Positions 1 to 9,559 of a DNA stretch of 64,000 bases are shown here, piece after piece. The notes under the pieces were generated by a model that worked only from the letters and a program-made list of their open reading frames with translations, had not been told where the DNA came from and made no database searches. This stretch comes from Flavobacterium psychrotolerans. GTDB lineage: Bacteria; Bacteroidota; Bacteroidia; Flavobacteriales; Flavobacteriaceae. How positions within the stretch are numbered: the stretch's first letter is position 1; the number at the start of each line of letters is the position of its first letter. Location of the stretch: contig NZ_QCZI01000008.1 of the NCBI RefSeq assembly GCF_003097635.1, forward strand, positions 1 to 64,000, written 5' to 3'. A program made the translations under genes and the position numbers.

Positions 1-35
1 TAAATGTATAATCATACTTGACTTTTCTTTCCATA

Positions 36-78
36 AAAATACCCCCAAATAGTGTCTAACTTTTTGGGGGCAGTCTAA
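36..78. mobile_element. possible insertion-sequence end (scar)
   Basis: A short inverted repeat (CCCCCAAA at about 42-49, TTTGGGGG at about 63-70) flanks the word GTGTCTAACTTT. From memory this resembles terminal repeats of IS3-type elements in Bacteroidota, which I could not verify. No transposase is visible in the window. A related G-rich word recurs at 53,459-53,500. Confidence 0.3.
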
Positions 79-80
79 AT

Positions 81-101
81 TTTCAAGACGGGATTTTTTT
101 T
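81..101 (+). terminator. orphan right half of a terminator hairpin
   Basis: CAAGACGGGATTTTTTTT is the 3' arm and T-run of the same hairpin found complete at 33,343-33,386 beyond the second giant gene. The matching left arm is absent here; the insertion-sequence-like repeat sits in its place. It is probably the remnant of a terminator broken by insertion or rearrangement. Confidence 0.45.
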
Positions 102-730
102 GTTATAAACAACATTGTTTAGACTTACAATTCGAATAAATATACTGATACAACAAAATGGACAACTTTTTTGACATGTATATTATTTTATATACACTTC
201 CACTTTATCGAGACCTATCAATTTCTTTCCATTTTATTCGTAACCCAATTTAGATTTTGGACACTTGTACATCGAAAGGCCTATTGATATAGACAATTGG
301 ATTATTAACACATCCATTTAATTTAAAAACTTAATTAACAGGTAGCTACTAGAGCTTTGAATGCTAAAAAAGGCAATAATATTCTCAAAAAAGATGTTTA
401 CGGACATTTGATCAAAATATTTACGTAAGAAATTGCTTATTTTAATATGTTAAAAAAAATATTTTTTTTGTAATATTTAAAGTTATTAACTTTTTTATTA
501 TGCAACTAAATTTTAATTTGAAAACAAATTGACAAATTCCTACAATTCCTAAAAATGAGGCACTAATTTTACCAATCCTAGAATTTCAGGCATCTGTATA
601 GGTTGTCATTTCCATAATGCTTGATTTAAATAGATTAACAAATCAACCAGTACAAGGTCTTTCCAATAATTAATAACGAAAAAAAACAGGGATTTTAACA
701 ATTATGTTAACAATATGATAACATAAAAAC
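102..730. other. AT-rich intergenic region, no supported gene
   Basis: About 630 bases of very AT-rich sequence upstream of the giant gene. The only coding-like stretch is a 28-codon frame at 339-428 with no start codon that ends in TAA. It could be the decayed 3' end of a gene, but nothing identifies it. Confidence 0.5.
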
Positions 731-761
731 GTGAAAACAAATAAAAATAGATGTATTTTTG
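731..761 (+). promoter_or_regulatory. promoter of the first giant T9SS gene
   Basis: TATTTTTG at 754-761 is a perfect Bacteroidota -7 box (TAnnTTTG). The -33 position has only GTG instead of TTG. A run of six C follows at 765-770, near the expected start point, leaving a leader of about 120 bases before the ATG at 889. The second giant gene has the same arrangement. Confidence 0.5.
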
Positions 762-888
762 TATCCCCCCATTTGTTAAGTCGTTTCATTGCCTTACAAT
801 TGCAGGAGTAAAAATGATGTTCAGAGAAGATCTAGACGTTAACTTCGAAATGGGATGGGAATTATAGTAACAATAATACCGCGTTTAT

Positions 889-3800
889 ATGAAAATAAAA
901 TTACTCTTACTGACCCTAGCATTGTTCATGGTCTCTTTTTGTTCATTTGGACAAACAAATTCCTATTTAGGTTTAAACGGAGGATTTGAAGGTACCGCCA
1001 CTATTGATAATACAACAACTGGAGGTACGGCTGTTGCCAACAAATGGGGGAAGGCGAATACGAACGCTACAATTGCTGGTGAAACTACAACTGTTAGGAG
1101 TGGCGCGAATTCCTTAAAGGTAACATCTTCTACGTCTTCTACATGTAGGGTATTTTCTCCATTGATGACAATCTCGGCAAGTACTACAGCATGGCAAGTT
1201 CAATACTATCGTAGGGCCACCAGTACGACGGCTACTATACAAAATCAAACAGGAAGTTATAGAAATGGATCCGAAACATTAAATGGGTCTTATACCACAG
1301 TTTCTGCTACGAACACATGGGAAAAAGTTACATATTCTCCTGCATCAACAACTTCAGCAACAACAGCCGCGGCAGATGTTTTAGTAAAAATGATGACATC
1401 GGCTGGAGACATGTATTATGATGATTTTGTATTATACGAATCTGGCAGTATTGATGTTACTGCCGCGAATCCTGCTACTTCGGCAGCAACAGCAAACCCT
1501 AGTTTGAGTACTTTGGATGTAAGTTGGACTGCTGCATCTGGGGGGGTTGATGGAGGTGGTTATATCGTAGTAAGAGGAACCGCAGATCCGACCACTGCGC
1601 CAAATGTAAATGGGATTTATGCTGTTGGAAATACTATTGCCGCAGGAATGACCGTTGTCTTTCAAGGAACAGGAACTAGTTTTACTGATACTGGTCTGTC
1701 TTCTGGGACAACTTACTTTTACAGGGTTTATTCTTATGATAAAGCATATAATTACTCTGCCGCTAATACTTGTAGTGGGACAACATCTGCTGCCGGCTCA
1801 CCAAGTCTTGCCATTACAGGGACAACTGCTCATGGTTCTTCATGTCCTACTGTTGCGGCAACTCCTATTACATATACGATTACGAATTCAGGTTCAGTGA
1901 CTGCCGCAGGTGTAACTGTTGTGTCAAATGATGCTCAATTTGTGGTTTCAGGTTTGTCTTCTACTACTATTGCCGGAAGTGGGGGTACGGCAACGTATGT
2001 TGTTACTTTTACTCCTTCCAGTTCCGGAGCTAAAACGGCAACGATTACCGTAGCAAGCACCACCAGCGGCAGCAATTCTCCTACAAGTTCTCTTACGGGG
2101 ACAGGAACAACAGCAGTAACGGCAACGGTAACTTCTTCGGCGGCATCATCCATTTTATCTACTTCAGCAACCTTAAATGGGAATGTTACCGCTTTAGGGG
2201 TGTGTCCCGCCACGACATCAAAAGGTTTTGTGTATTCGGTTACTAGTACGAATGCGAATCCCTTAAATGGTGGCACAGGTGTTACCACAACATCCGTTGC
2301 CGGAGTTTCAACGGGTGCCTATGTTTTAGCACTGACAGGCTTGGCTTCAGCAACAAATTACACTTTTAAGGCTTATGTGTTTGACGGTGTCACTTATACT
2401 TATGGCACAGCGTTGACATTTACAACTTTAGGAGTTCCGGTTGTTTCAAGCGCATCGCCAACTGGGACTTCAGGAACTGCTTTTTCCTATTCTATTGTGG
2501 CCACTAATACCCCTACAAGTTATGCCGTTGCCAGTGGAACACTGCCGACAGGCTTATCTCTAAACACTTCGACAGGTGCCATAACAGGAACCCCAACAGC
2601 GTCAGGGTCATCTTCAATAACGGTAACAGCCACAAATGGAGCCGGAACAAGCACTCCAGTAACAATTAGTTTTACAATTGCTTCTGGACCTTGTTTGAGT
2701 GCTAATTTTGATTCATCAACATCGGTACCTAGTGGCTGGAGTGGCACAAGTAGCAATGATACTGGTTCCACACATTATCAAAGTGCCTCTAATTGCAGGG
2801 GATTAGGCACCGGAATAAATTTAATTACTGCTTCAATAGACAATCCGACTTCGATTGATTTTTATGTAGATGCCAGCAGTTCACAAACTGGAACTTTAGA
2901 ATATAGAATTGGTGCAGGAGCATGGACTAGCATCGGTACTTTTGCCGCTACCAGCGCTGGATCAACTGCAAATTTCCCCTTAACAAGTGCTCCAGACTTA
3001 TCAGGAACGACAGGTGTTAGTTTTAGAATTTCGTCCCCAGGAAATACAATATATATTGATGATTTAAACGCTTATTGTAACCCAACAACAATAACACTAA
3101 CCCCAACAACCTTAACTGGCTTTACCTATGCTTTGGGCTCCGGACCATCTGCAAATCAAACCTTTACAGCGAGCGGTTCAGGCTTAACGGCAGACATTTT
3201 ACTGACACCGCCGACTGATTATGAAATATCGACTGCAGCAGGATCTGGTTTTGGCAGTACGATTACCTTGACGCAATCAGGAGGTACGGTAAGTGCTACC
3301 ACTATTTATGTTCGATTAAAGACAGGTCTAACCGTAAACAGTTATAACAGTGAGACTATTGCAGCATCCAGTACTGGGGCAACTACAAAGAATGTAACCT
3401 GTAGCGGAACCGTGACAGGCACTGGGCCAACAATCACACTAACCCCAACAACTTTAACTGGATTTTCCTATCTTTCTGGATCAGGACCATCCAGTAATCA
3501 AACCTTTACGGCGAGCGGTGTAAACTTAACGGCAGATATTTTGTTAACGCCACCAACTGATTATGAAATTTCTACCGCATCAGGATCAGGTTTTGGCAGT
3601 ACCGTTACCTTGACGCAATCAGGAGGTACGGTTAGTGTCACCACTATTTATGTTCGATTAAAAGCAGGTTTGGCTATAGGTAGTTACAATAGTGAAGTTA
3701 TTGCGGCGACCAGTGCCAGTGCAACTACGCAGAATGTAACATGCAGTGGAAGTGTATCCTCTTCAGGACCTTGTTTGAGCTCCAGTTTTGATTCCTCAAC

Positions 3801-6800
3801 ATCTGTGCCTTCGGGTTGGAGTGGTACAAGTACTAATGATACTGGTTCTACGCATATACAAAGCTCCTCCAATTGTAGAGCTTTAATCAATGGAAATAAT
3901 TTAATTACAAGTGCAATAGACAACCCGATTTCCATTGATTTTTACGTAGATGCAAGTAGTGGTGGTAATGGCGGAACAGGAACTTTGGAATATAGGGTTG
4001 GTGCCGGAGCATGGACTTCTGTAGGAACTTTTGTGGCATCAACGGCTGGAGCCACGGTAACTTTCGCTTTAACGAGTTCGCCAAACTTATCCGCAACCGC
4101 AAATGTCAGTTTCAGGATTTCATCTGCGGCAAGTACCATATACATTGATGATTTAAATGCGTATTGTAATTCTGTTGCAGGGCCAACAATCACATTGAAT
4201 CCAACAACCTTAACCGGGTTTTCCTATATTTTTGGATCAGGGCCATCCGCCAATCAAACTTTTACGGCAAGCGGAAATAATCTGACGGCAGATATTTTAC
4301 TGACACCACCAACTGATTATGAAATTTCTACAGATTCAGGATCTGGTTTTGGTAGTACGATTACCTTGACACAATCAGGAGGGGTTGTTAATGCCACCAC
4401 TATTTACGTTCGATTAAAAGTAGGTTTGGCCGCAGCAAATTACAATACTGAAAATGTTGCAGCGACCAGTGCAGGAGCAACTACAAAGAATGAAACTTGT
4501 AGCGGAACCGTAAATACTTCAACTAACTCAATTACCTCAGACATTATAGCGGTTGCTTCCAGCGAATCGACAACGGTATCGTCTATGGAAAATGACGCAA
4601 CAATTACCACAACGGCAGACGGTGCACAGGTATGGCAATTTACAATAAGAGATGGCGGAACTGTTGTTGACAGCGATGCTCTGGCCACAATCGTAAATAG
4701 CATCACGTTAACACAAAATTCAGGAAATGCAATTAATGATTGGGCAGATGCCATAGAAGTAGTCGCATTGTTTAATGGGACAACAAAAATTGCGGATGGT
4801 GTTGTTACCTCTACCGGAATAACCTTTACTGGTGCGCCACTTATTTCAGTTCCGGACAACGGAAGTGTTACGCTAACCATACGATTGTCAATTCAAATCA
4901 ATCCAAACAATACCGGAGGTAATTTAGACGGGGACGATTTTGTATTCAGTATCGACCATGCCAATTTAACAGAATCTGCTGCGGGATCCCAATTCAAAAG
5001 TTCAGGGGTTGTTTCAAGTACCAACGGACAAGATGTTTTGACAGTAGTCGCAACTAATTTTGTATATACGCAACAGCCAACCAATACGGGTCAAAATGCC
5101 ACGATGACTTCGGTTAAAATTACGGGGACAGATGCTAACGGGAATAAGGATTTAGGTTATACTGGGGTTGTTTCCATAACCAGTACGGGTACAATGACCG
5201 GGTCACCACTTACGGCAACTGCAATTGCGGGAGTGGCAACATTTAGTAGTATTATACATTCTGTACAAGGTACTGGCTATACTTTATCTGCGTCAGGTAC
5301 GGGAATTACCACATCAATCAGTCCTGTGTTTGACATTACTGGTAACACAACGTTCCAACCTGGAGAATTGGCTATATTGGCTGTAAATACCTCCGCTGCC
5401 ACAAGTTCTTCTGAAGACGAAATTTCCTTTGTTTGTTTTGTGGATATTTTACCCGGAACTACATTTTATTTGACAGACAATGGTTACGAAAGACTTTATA
5501 CAGGATTATGGGGTAATGGCGAAGGTATTATATCACTTATGCGTACAACATCAACATTGCCAAAAGGAACCATTATTACGATTCATACCGTTAATGGAGG
5601 AGTTTATGCAGGAACAGATTTTACTATATCTACTTGTGGTTCTATTGATTCTAATTGGACAAAAGGGATTGTAGCTGGGGGTGTAGGAGGTGGTAATTTT
5701 GACTTAAACAGAGATGATCAAGTCTGGATTACCCAAGGGGGGACTTGGGGAAACGCGACAACTTTAGCTCATGATATGACTTATAATGGAAATGTATTGT
5801 ATGGATGGACGGATATTCCTTGGAAAACAGACATCAATTATGCCAGTACCAAGGGATCTACAATCGTTCCTAAAAGAGAATGTTATACCACTGACGTAGC
5901 AAACCCAATAACTACAGCTTCTCGAGTTAAATTTAATGACCCTGTGAATCCCGATTTTTCTACCCTTACTAACGGGAGAATCGACTGGATTGGGTTAATC
6001 AACAATCCGGCAAACTGGGATTATTATACTACAGATGCCAATTATGATGCTGGTGGCTACAATTATATAGGCTCCACAACGTGTCCTGCAATGACCATGG
6101 GGGCCAGTACATACGTTAACGGTCGATGGACGGGAAAAATAGACACAAACTGGTTTAACTGTAGTAATTGGGACACCTTAACGGTTCCGGATGAAACCGT
6201 AGATGTGACGGTTGTGGATACCTCATACGACAGGCAAGCTAATGTAAATTATGCGGCCGCCTATGCGGATTATTATGGAAATATTGCTCTAGCTAAAAAC
6301 TTGACAATAACGGGTGAGAAAGTGGAAATTGTCGCCAATACCAACAACAAACTGGAAGTTCACGGAAATTTATCAATTGGTTCCGCCGGGTCTTTAGATA
6401 TGGATGACAGTAATTCTGCCACGGCTGACGGACAATTGTACTTGTATGGAAACTGGACTAATAGCGTTGGGAATTCTGCCTTTCAAGAAGGAAATGGAAC
6501 CGTGCGTTTTTTAGGAAGTTCAGCACAAGTAATCAGTAATGTAACGCCAGAAGGAACGGAAACTTTTTATAATTTAGTTTTGGGAAATAATTTTGACACC
6601 AGCGTATCCAATGACATTATTGCTTCGAAAGACTTAACCATTTCAAGTGGAAAAACACTGACCATTGCCTCAAATGACTTTGCAGAAGTAGGTTATAATG
6701 TGACCAATAGCGGAACATTAAATATTGCAAATAATGGCTCTTTGATTCAAACAAATGATGCTGGAGTAGATACAGGAAACATCTCCATGCAACGTACAGC

Positions 6801-8235
6801 TACTATTAGAACATTAGATTATGTGTATTGGTCCTCACCTGTTTCTAATTTTTCTGTATCAAATGTGAGTCCTACTTCTTCATTAATCTACAAATGGGTT
6901 CCGACTGTAGCGAGATCTTATGCCAGTAATTTTGGCGGTTGGGCAGCGGCTGGGGGAGAAACTATGGTAATTGGAAAAGGATATATCATAAGAGGCCCAG
7001 GAACAGGAACTAATGCTGTAACAGCAGAGCCTTATTCAGCTACTTTTACAAACGTTCCTAATAATGGAGTTGTCACCGTAGGAATAGAAAGAAGCACATG
7101 GGATGGAGCCGATTACACCTATTCTAGTGGCGCTAATACCCTGACCGTTAAAAATGACGACGACAATTATAATTTATTAGGAAACCCCTACCCCTCAGCG
7201 ATTGATGTTCATTCTTTTTTAGCCACCAATACCAACCTTGCGGGATATGTTAAACTATGGTCTCATGGCACTGCCCTTTCAAATACAAATGGTCAGTCCT
7301 TTTACAATTCTTTTCCTTATACCTATACGGCAAGTGATTATGTAACCTACAATGAAACCGGTTTATCGGCTGGGCCTACAGATTATGCCATTCCGGCTGG
7401 TCAGGGATTTTTTGTAACGATGAACCACAGCTCGGCAGCCACCTCTGAAAATGTTACTTTCAACAATTCCATGAGGAACAAAACCTATAAAAATAATGCT
7501 TTTTATAGGCAAGCGAACCGCGGAAATATTGAGAGACACAGAATCTGGCTGGATATAGTAGACACCTCAGGACGTACCGTAAGAACAATGGTTGGGTATA
7601 TTCAAGATGCCACTTTGCACAAAGACAGATTGTTTGATGCAAATATCAAAGTGGACTCTAATTTAAATATCTACTCCTTAATCAATGATGAAGCACATAT
7701 TATTCAAGGAAGGCCTTTGCCTTTTGATATCAATGATAAAATTTCATTAGGAGTAAGCACTCCAGTCAAAATGATTAACGGCGCTCCTTCTCAAAACACC
7801 TACACAATTGCCATAGGGGTTACCGATGGTTTATTCAGAGATACGAGACAGAATATTTATTTGGAAGATAAACTGCTTAATATCATTCATGACTTAAGAC
7901 AAGCGCCTTATACTTTCACTACAGTGGGCGGAAGATTGGACGACCGTTTTGTATTGCGATATACTAATGGAGCCAGATTAGACGCTACTGATTTCAGTAA
8001 GTTAGACCGTAATGTGGTAGTGGCTTCAGCCGATAGACAAATAAAAATCAAATCCTATTTAGAAGATTTGAAAAATATAACGGTGTATGATGTTTTAGGC
8101 AGAGAAGTATTTAAGAAGAACAATATAAATGCCATGGAGTTTTATGTGAATGATATTATATTAAGTCAACAGGCTTTAATTATTAAGATTGTTTTAGCAA
8201 ATGGACAGACAGTAACCAGAAAAATAATATATTGA
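889..8235 (+). CDS. giant multidomain T9SS-secreted surface protein (2,448 aa)
   Basis: A signal peptide (MKIKLLLLTLALFMVSFCSFGQ) opens a modular beta-rich protein. A fibronectin-III-like domain lies at ~185-300, a choice-of-anchor-D-like domain at ~304-407, and a putative Ig (He_PIG-like) domain at ~517-597. Two unit types then alternate: B (~601-731, ~961-1094) and A (~732-841, ~846-957, ~1097-1207). A lamin-tail-like segment starts near 1493. The last ~500 residues (from ~1948) closely match the end of the second giant protein (33,400-41,415), finishing with a type A sorting domain and TRKIIY. By family knowledge this implies export by the type IX system and a cell-surface or secreted location. 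No catalytic motif was seen, so an adhesin or surface-layer role is inference. The gene is monocistronic between its own promoter and terminator. Confidence 0.85.
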   Translation: MKIKLLLLTLALFMVSFCSFGQTNSYLGLNGGFEGTATIDNTTTGGTAVANKWGKANTNATIAGETTTVRSGANSLKVTSSTSSTCRVFSPLMTISASTTAWQVQYYRRATSTTATIQNQTGSYRNGSETLNGSYTTVSATNTWEKVTYSPASTTSATTAAADVLVKMMTSAGDMYYDDFVLYESGSIDVTAANPATSAATANPSLSTLDVSWTAASGGVDGGGYIVVRGTADPTTAPNVNGIYAVGNTIAAGMTVVFQGTGTSFTDTGLSSGTTYFYRVYSYDKAYNYSAANTCSGTTSAAGSPSLAITGTTAHGSSCPTVAATPITYTITNSGSVTAAGVTVVSNDAQFVVSGLSSTTIAGSGGTATYVVTFTPSSSGAKTATITVASTTSGSNSPTSSLTGTGTTAVTATVTSSAASSILSTSATLNGNVTALGVCPATTSKGFVYSVTSTNANPLNGGTGVTTTSVAGVSTGAYVLALTGLASATNYTFKAYVFDGVTYTYGTALTFTTLGVPVVSSASPTGTSGTAFSYSIVATNTPTSYAVASGTLPTGLSLNTSTGAITGTPTASGSSSITVTATNGAGTSTPVTISFTIASGPCLSANFDSSTSVPSGWSGTSSNDTGSTHYQSASNCRGLGTGINLITASIDNPTSIDFYVDASSSQTGTLEYRIGAGAWTSIGTFAATSAGSTANFPLTSAPDLSGTTGVSFRISSPGNTIYIDDLNAYCNPTTITLTPTTLTGFTYALGSGPSANQTFTASGSGLTADILLTPPTDYEISTAAGSGFGSTITLTQSGGTVSATTIYVRLKTGLTVNSYNSETIAASSTGATTKNVTCSGTVTGTGPTITLTPTTLTGFSYLSGSGPSSNQTFTASGVNLTADILLTPPTDYEISTASGSGFGSTVTLTQSGGTVSVTTIYVRLKAGLAIGSYNSEVIAATSASATTQNVTCSGSVSSSGPCLSSSFDSSTSVPSGWSGTSTNDTGSTHIQSSSNCRALINGNNLITSAIDNPISIDFYVDASSGGNGGTGTLEYRVGAGAWTSVGTFVASTAGATVTFALTSSPNLSATANVSFRISSAASTIYIDDLNAYCNSVAGPTITLNPTTLTGFSYIFGSGPSANQTFTASGNNLTADILLTPPTDYEISTDSGSGFGSTITLTQSGGVVNATTIYVRLKVGLAAANYNTENVAATSAGATTKNETCSGTVNTSTNSITSDIIAVASSESTTVSSMENDATITTTADGAQVWQFTIRDGGTVVDSDALATIVNSITLTQNSGNAINDWADAIEVVALFNGTTKIADGVVTSTGITFTGAPLISVPDNGSVTLTIRLSIQINPNNTGGNLDGDDFVFSIDHANLTESAAGSQFKSSGVVSSTNGQDVLTVVATNFVYTQQPTNTGQNATMTSVKITGTDANGNKDLGYTGVVSITSTGTMTGSPLTATAIAGVATFSSIIHSVQGTGYTLSASGTGITTSISPVFDITGNTTFQPGELAILAVNTSAATSSSEDEISFVCFVDILPGTTFYLTDNGYERLYTGLWGNGEGIISLMRTTSTLPKGTIITIHTVNGGVYAGTDFTISTCGSIDSNWTKGIVAGGVGGGNFDLNRDDQVWITQGGTWGNATTLAHDMTYNGNVLYGWTDIPWKTDINYASTKGSTIVPKRECYTTDVANPITTASRVKFNDPVNPDFSTLTNGRIDWIGLINNPANWDYYTTDANYDAGGYNYIGSTTCPAMTMGASTYVNGRWTGKIDTNWFNCSNWDTLTVPDETVDVTVVDTSYDRQANVNYAAAYADYYGNIALAKNLTITGEKVEIVANTNNKLEVHGNLSIGSAGSLDMDDSNSATADGQLYLYGNWTNSVGNSAFQEGNGTVRFLGSSAQVISNVTPEGTETFYNLVLGNNFDTSVSNDIIASKDLTISSGKTLTIASNDFAEVGYNVTNSGTLNIANNGSLIQTNDAGVDTGNISMQRTATIRTLDYVYWSSPVSNFSVSNVSPTSSLIYKWVPTVARSYASNFGGWAAAGGETMVIGKGYIIRGPGTGTNAVTAEPYSATFTNVPNNGVVTVGIERSTWDGADYTYSSGANTLTVKNDDDNYNLLGNPYPSAIDVHSFLATNTNLAGYVKLWSHGTALSNTNGQSFYNSFPYTYTASDYVTYNETGLSAGPTDYAIPAGQGFFVTMNHSSAATSENVTFNNSMRNKTYKNNAFYRQANRGNIERHRIWLDIVDTSGRTVRTMVGYIQDATLHKDRLFDANIKVDSNLNIYSLINDEAHIIQGRPLPFDINDKISLGVSTPVKMINGAPSQNTYTIAIGVTDGLFRDTRQNIYLEDKLLNIIHDLRQAPYTFTTVGGRLDDRFVLRYTNGARLDATDFSKLDRNVVVASADRQIKIKSYLEDLKNITVYDVLGREVFKKNNINAMEFYVNDIILSQQALIIKIVLANGQTVTRKIIY
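2692..4515 (+). repeat. alternating intragenic domain repeats (B-A-A-B-A)
   Basis: Within the first giant gene, unit A (~330 bases, at ~3,085-3,415, 3,427-3,760, 4,183-4,510; hallmark LTADILLTPPTDYEIST) occurs three times. Unit B (~390 bases, at ~2,692-3,080 and 3,769-4,170; hallmark SSTSVPSGWSGTS) occurs twice. Copies are highly similar at protein level and visibly so in DNA, suggesting internal duplication of a B-A block. A diverged A unit also occurs in the second giant gene near 37,070-37,390. Confidence 0.8.
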
Positions 8236-8249
8236 CGACTGCACACATC

Positions 8250-8288
8250 AAGAATCCTATCTCAATTTATTGGGACAGGATTCTTTTT
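8250..8288 (+). terminator. terminator of the first giant gene
   Basis: AAGAATCCT pairs with AGGATTCTT across a further imperfect CAAT/ATTG inner stem, followed by TTTTT. It lies 15 bases past the TGA stop. Confidence 0.8.
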
Positions 8289-8495
8289 AATGATAAAATA
8301 GAGCTGCCCATTCTGCAAAGAGTTCAACAGAAATAAAATTTATTACGGTATTTGCATCATAAAATTTTGCGAAGACAAAGTTACTTCCGACAAAAAATGG
8401 AATAAAAATCTACAAATCAAGTATATTTACAAAAAATCAAACAATTAGGACAAAGTTTACTTTATAACTTATCCGCCAAACAATTATTAAAAAAA

Positions 8496-9299
8496 ATGAA
8501 AAAAAATTACATACTTCTATTATTGATAGTTGCCTTCACTGCAAATGCCCAAACGGAATTAATTATAAACGGTGGATTTGAGCATTGGTCTGCTGGTCAG
8601 CCAGACGGCTTTACAATAACCGTTCCTTCTGGTGGTGGAAAGGTGGAACAAGGAACAATCGAAAAACATAGTGGGACTAGTGCAGCTGTAGTTACAGCTC
8701 CTATAGGATCAGGAACGGGTACATTAAGAACTACTTTAGAAGATTTTACAATAACTGAAGGGCATTCATACACTTTATCCTATTGGTATAAAGATGAGTC
8801 TAATAATGCAAAATGTAGGCATTGGGGGGTATGGAGAACTGCAAGTACAGCAATTCCAGATAATACATTACAACCTTCTTTATACAATGAAAACACCGCA
8901 GGTACATGGAAACAAATAACTATAACCACTACCGCTCCAGCAACGGCAACAATATTAAAATTGGATTTTAGAACCATACAAGAATCTTCTAGTGCTGGTG
9001 GCGGCATTTTGTATCTGGATGACATCTCCTTGATAGACAATACGCTCGCAGTTAAAAAAAACTCAATTTTAGGCTTAAATGTTTACCCTAACCCCGTAAC
9101 AAAAGGGAATTTATTCATTGATTCTGATAGTAACGAAACTAAATCAATTGTTATTTTTGACCTATTAGGAAAACAAGTTTTAAAAACCGCCGTTGTTTCT
9201 AATCAAGCGATTAATATTTCAGATCTTATTAGTGGTATTTACATCTTGAAAATTACTGAAGAAGGAAAAACCGCAACTAGAAAATTAGTTATCAGATAA
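8496..9299 (+). CDS. small T9SS-secreted protein with carbohydrate-binding-like domain (267 aa)
   Basis: A signal peptide (MKKNYILLLLIVAFTANAQ) is followed by a ~150-residue beta-sandwich-like module. This begins ELIINGGFEHW and ends ILYLDDISL, a pattern typical of CBM4/9-like and other jelly-roll domains. From ~190 comes a type A T9SS sorting domain (NVYPNPV, IFDLLGKQV, GIYILKI, TRKLVIR). It is probably a secreted or surface-anchored glycan-binding protein; the ligand cannot be told. It stands alone, 260 bases after the giant gene and facing the desaturase gene. No enzyme motif is seen. Confidence 0.75.
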   Translation: MKKNYILLLLIVAFTANAQTELIINGGFEHWSAGQPDGFTITVPSGGGKVEQGTIEKHSGTSAAVVTAPIGSGTGTLRTTLEDFTITEGHSYTLSYWYKDESNNAKCRHWGVWRTASTAIPDNTLQPSLYNENTAGTWKQITITTTAPATATILKLDFRTIQESSSAGGGILYLDDISLIDNTLAVKKNSILGLNVYPNPVTKGNLFIDSDSNETKSIVIFDLLGKQVLKTAVVSNQAINISDLISGIYILKITEEGKTATRKLVIR

Positions 9300-9465
9300 T
9301 TACCCTTAAAAAGAGCTGTTTTTAATTGCCCCAAAAATAAGTGTGTGTTTTTAAAAGTTATTAAACCAAAAAATAATTTGCTTTTTAATTTATCTGTTTT
9401 TGTCTAATAATCTGTATCGATTATTTAAGACTAGTCAGACTAATTTAAATGTTTAAAGGCTATAC

Positions 9466-9490
9466 AAAAAAAGCTCTCCCGAAGGAAAGC
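9466..9490 (-). terminator. terminator of the desaturase gene
   Basis: Read on the minus strand: GCTTTCC, TTCG loop, GGAGAGC, then a run of seven T. A compact stem with a stable tetraloop, about 70 bases past the desaturase stop. Confidence 0.85.
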
Positions 9491-9559
9491 ATTTATGAAG
9501 AAATTTATAAATCATCAAAGTCAAATTTCAATTGACATTCAATAATTTTAAAATAAAAA

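Noticed and set aside
339-428. 28-codon frame without start, ending in TAA
   Set aside because: Too short and unidentifiable to call a gene; kept only as a possible trace in the intergenic note.
1935-2288. 117-codon minus-strand frame
   Set aside because: Antisense of the Thr/Ser/Val-rich repeat region of the first giant gene, producing low-complexity Val/Pro/Leu sequence.
4440-4880. 146-codon open frame on the minus strand
   Set aside because: It is the antisense shadow of the giant T9SS gene; composition follows the sense codons and there is no domain, start signal or promoter.
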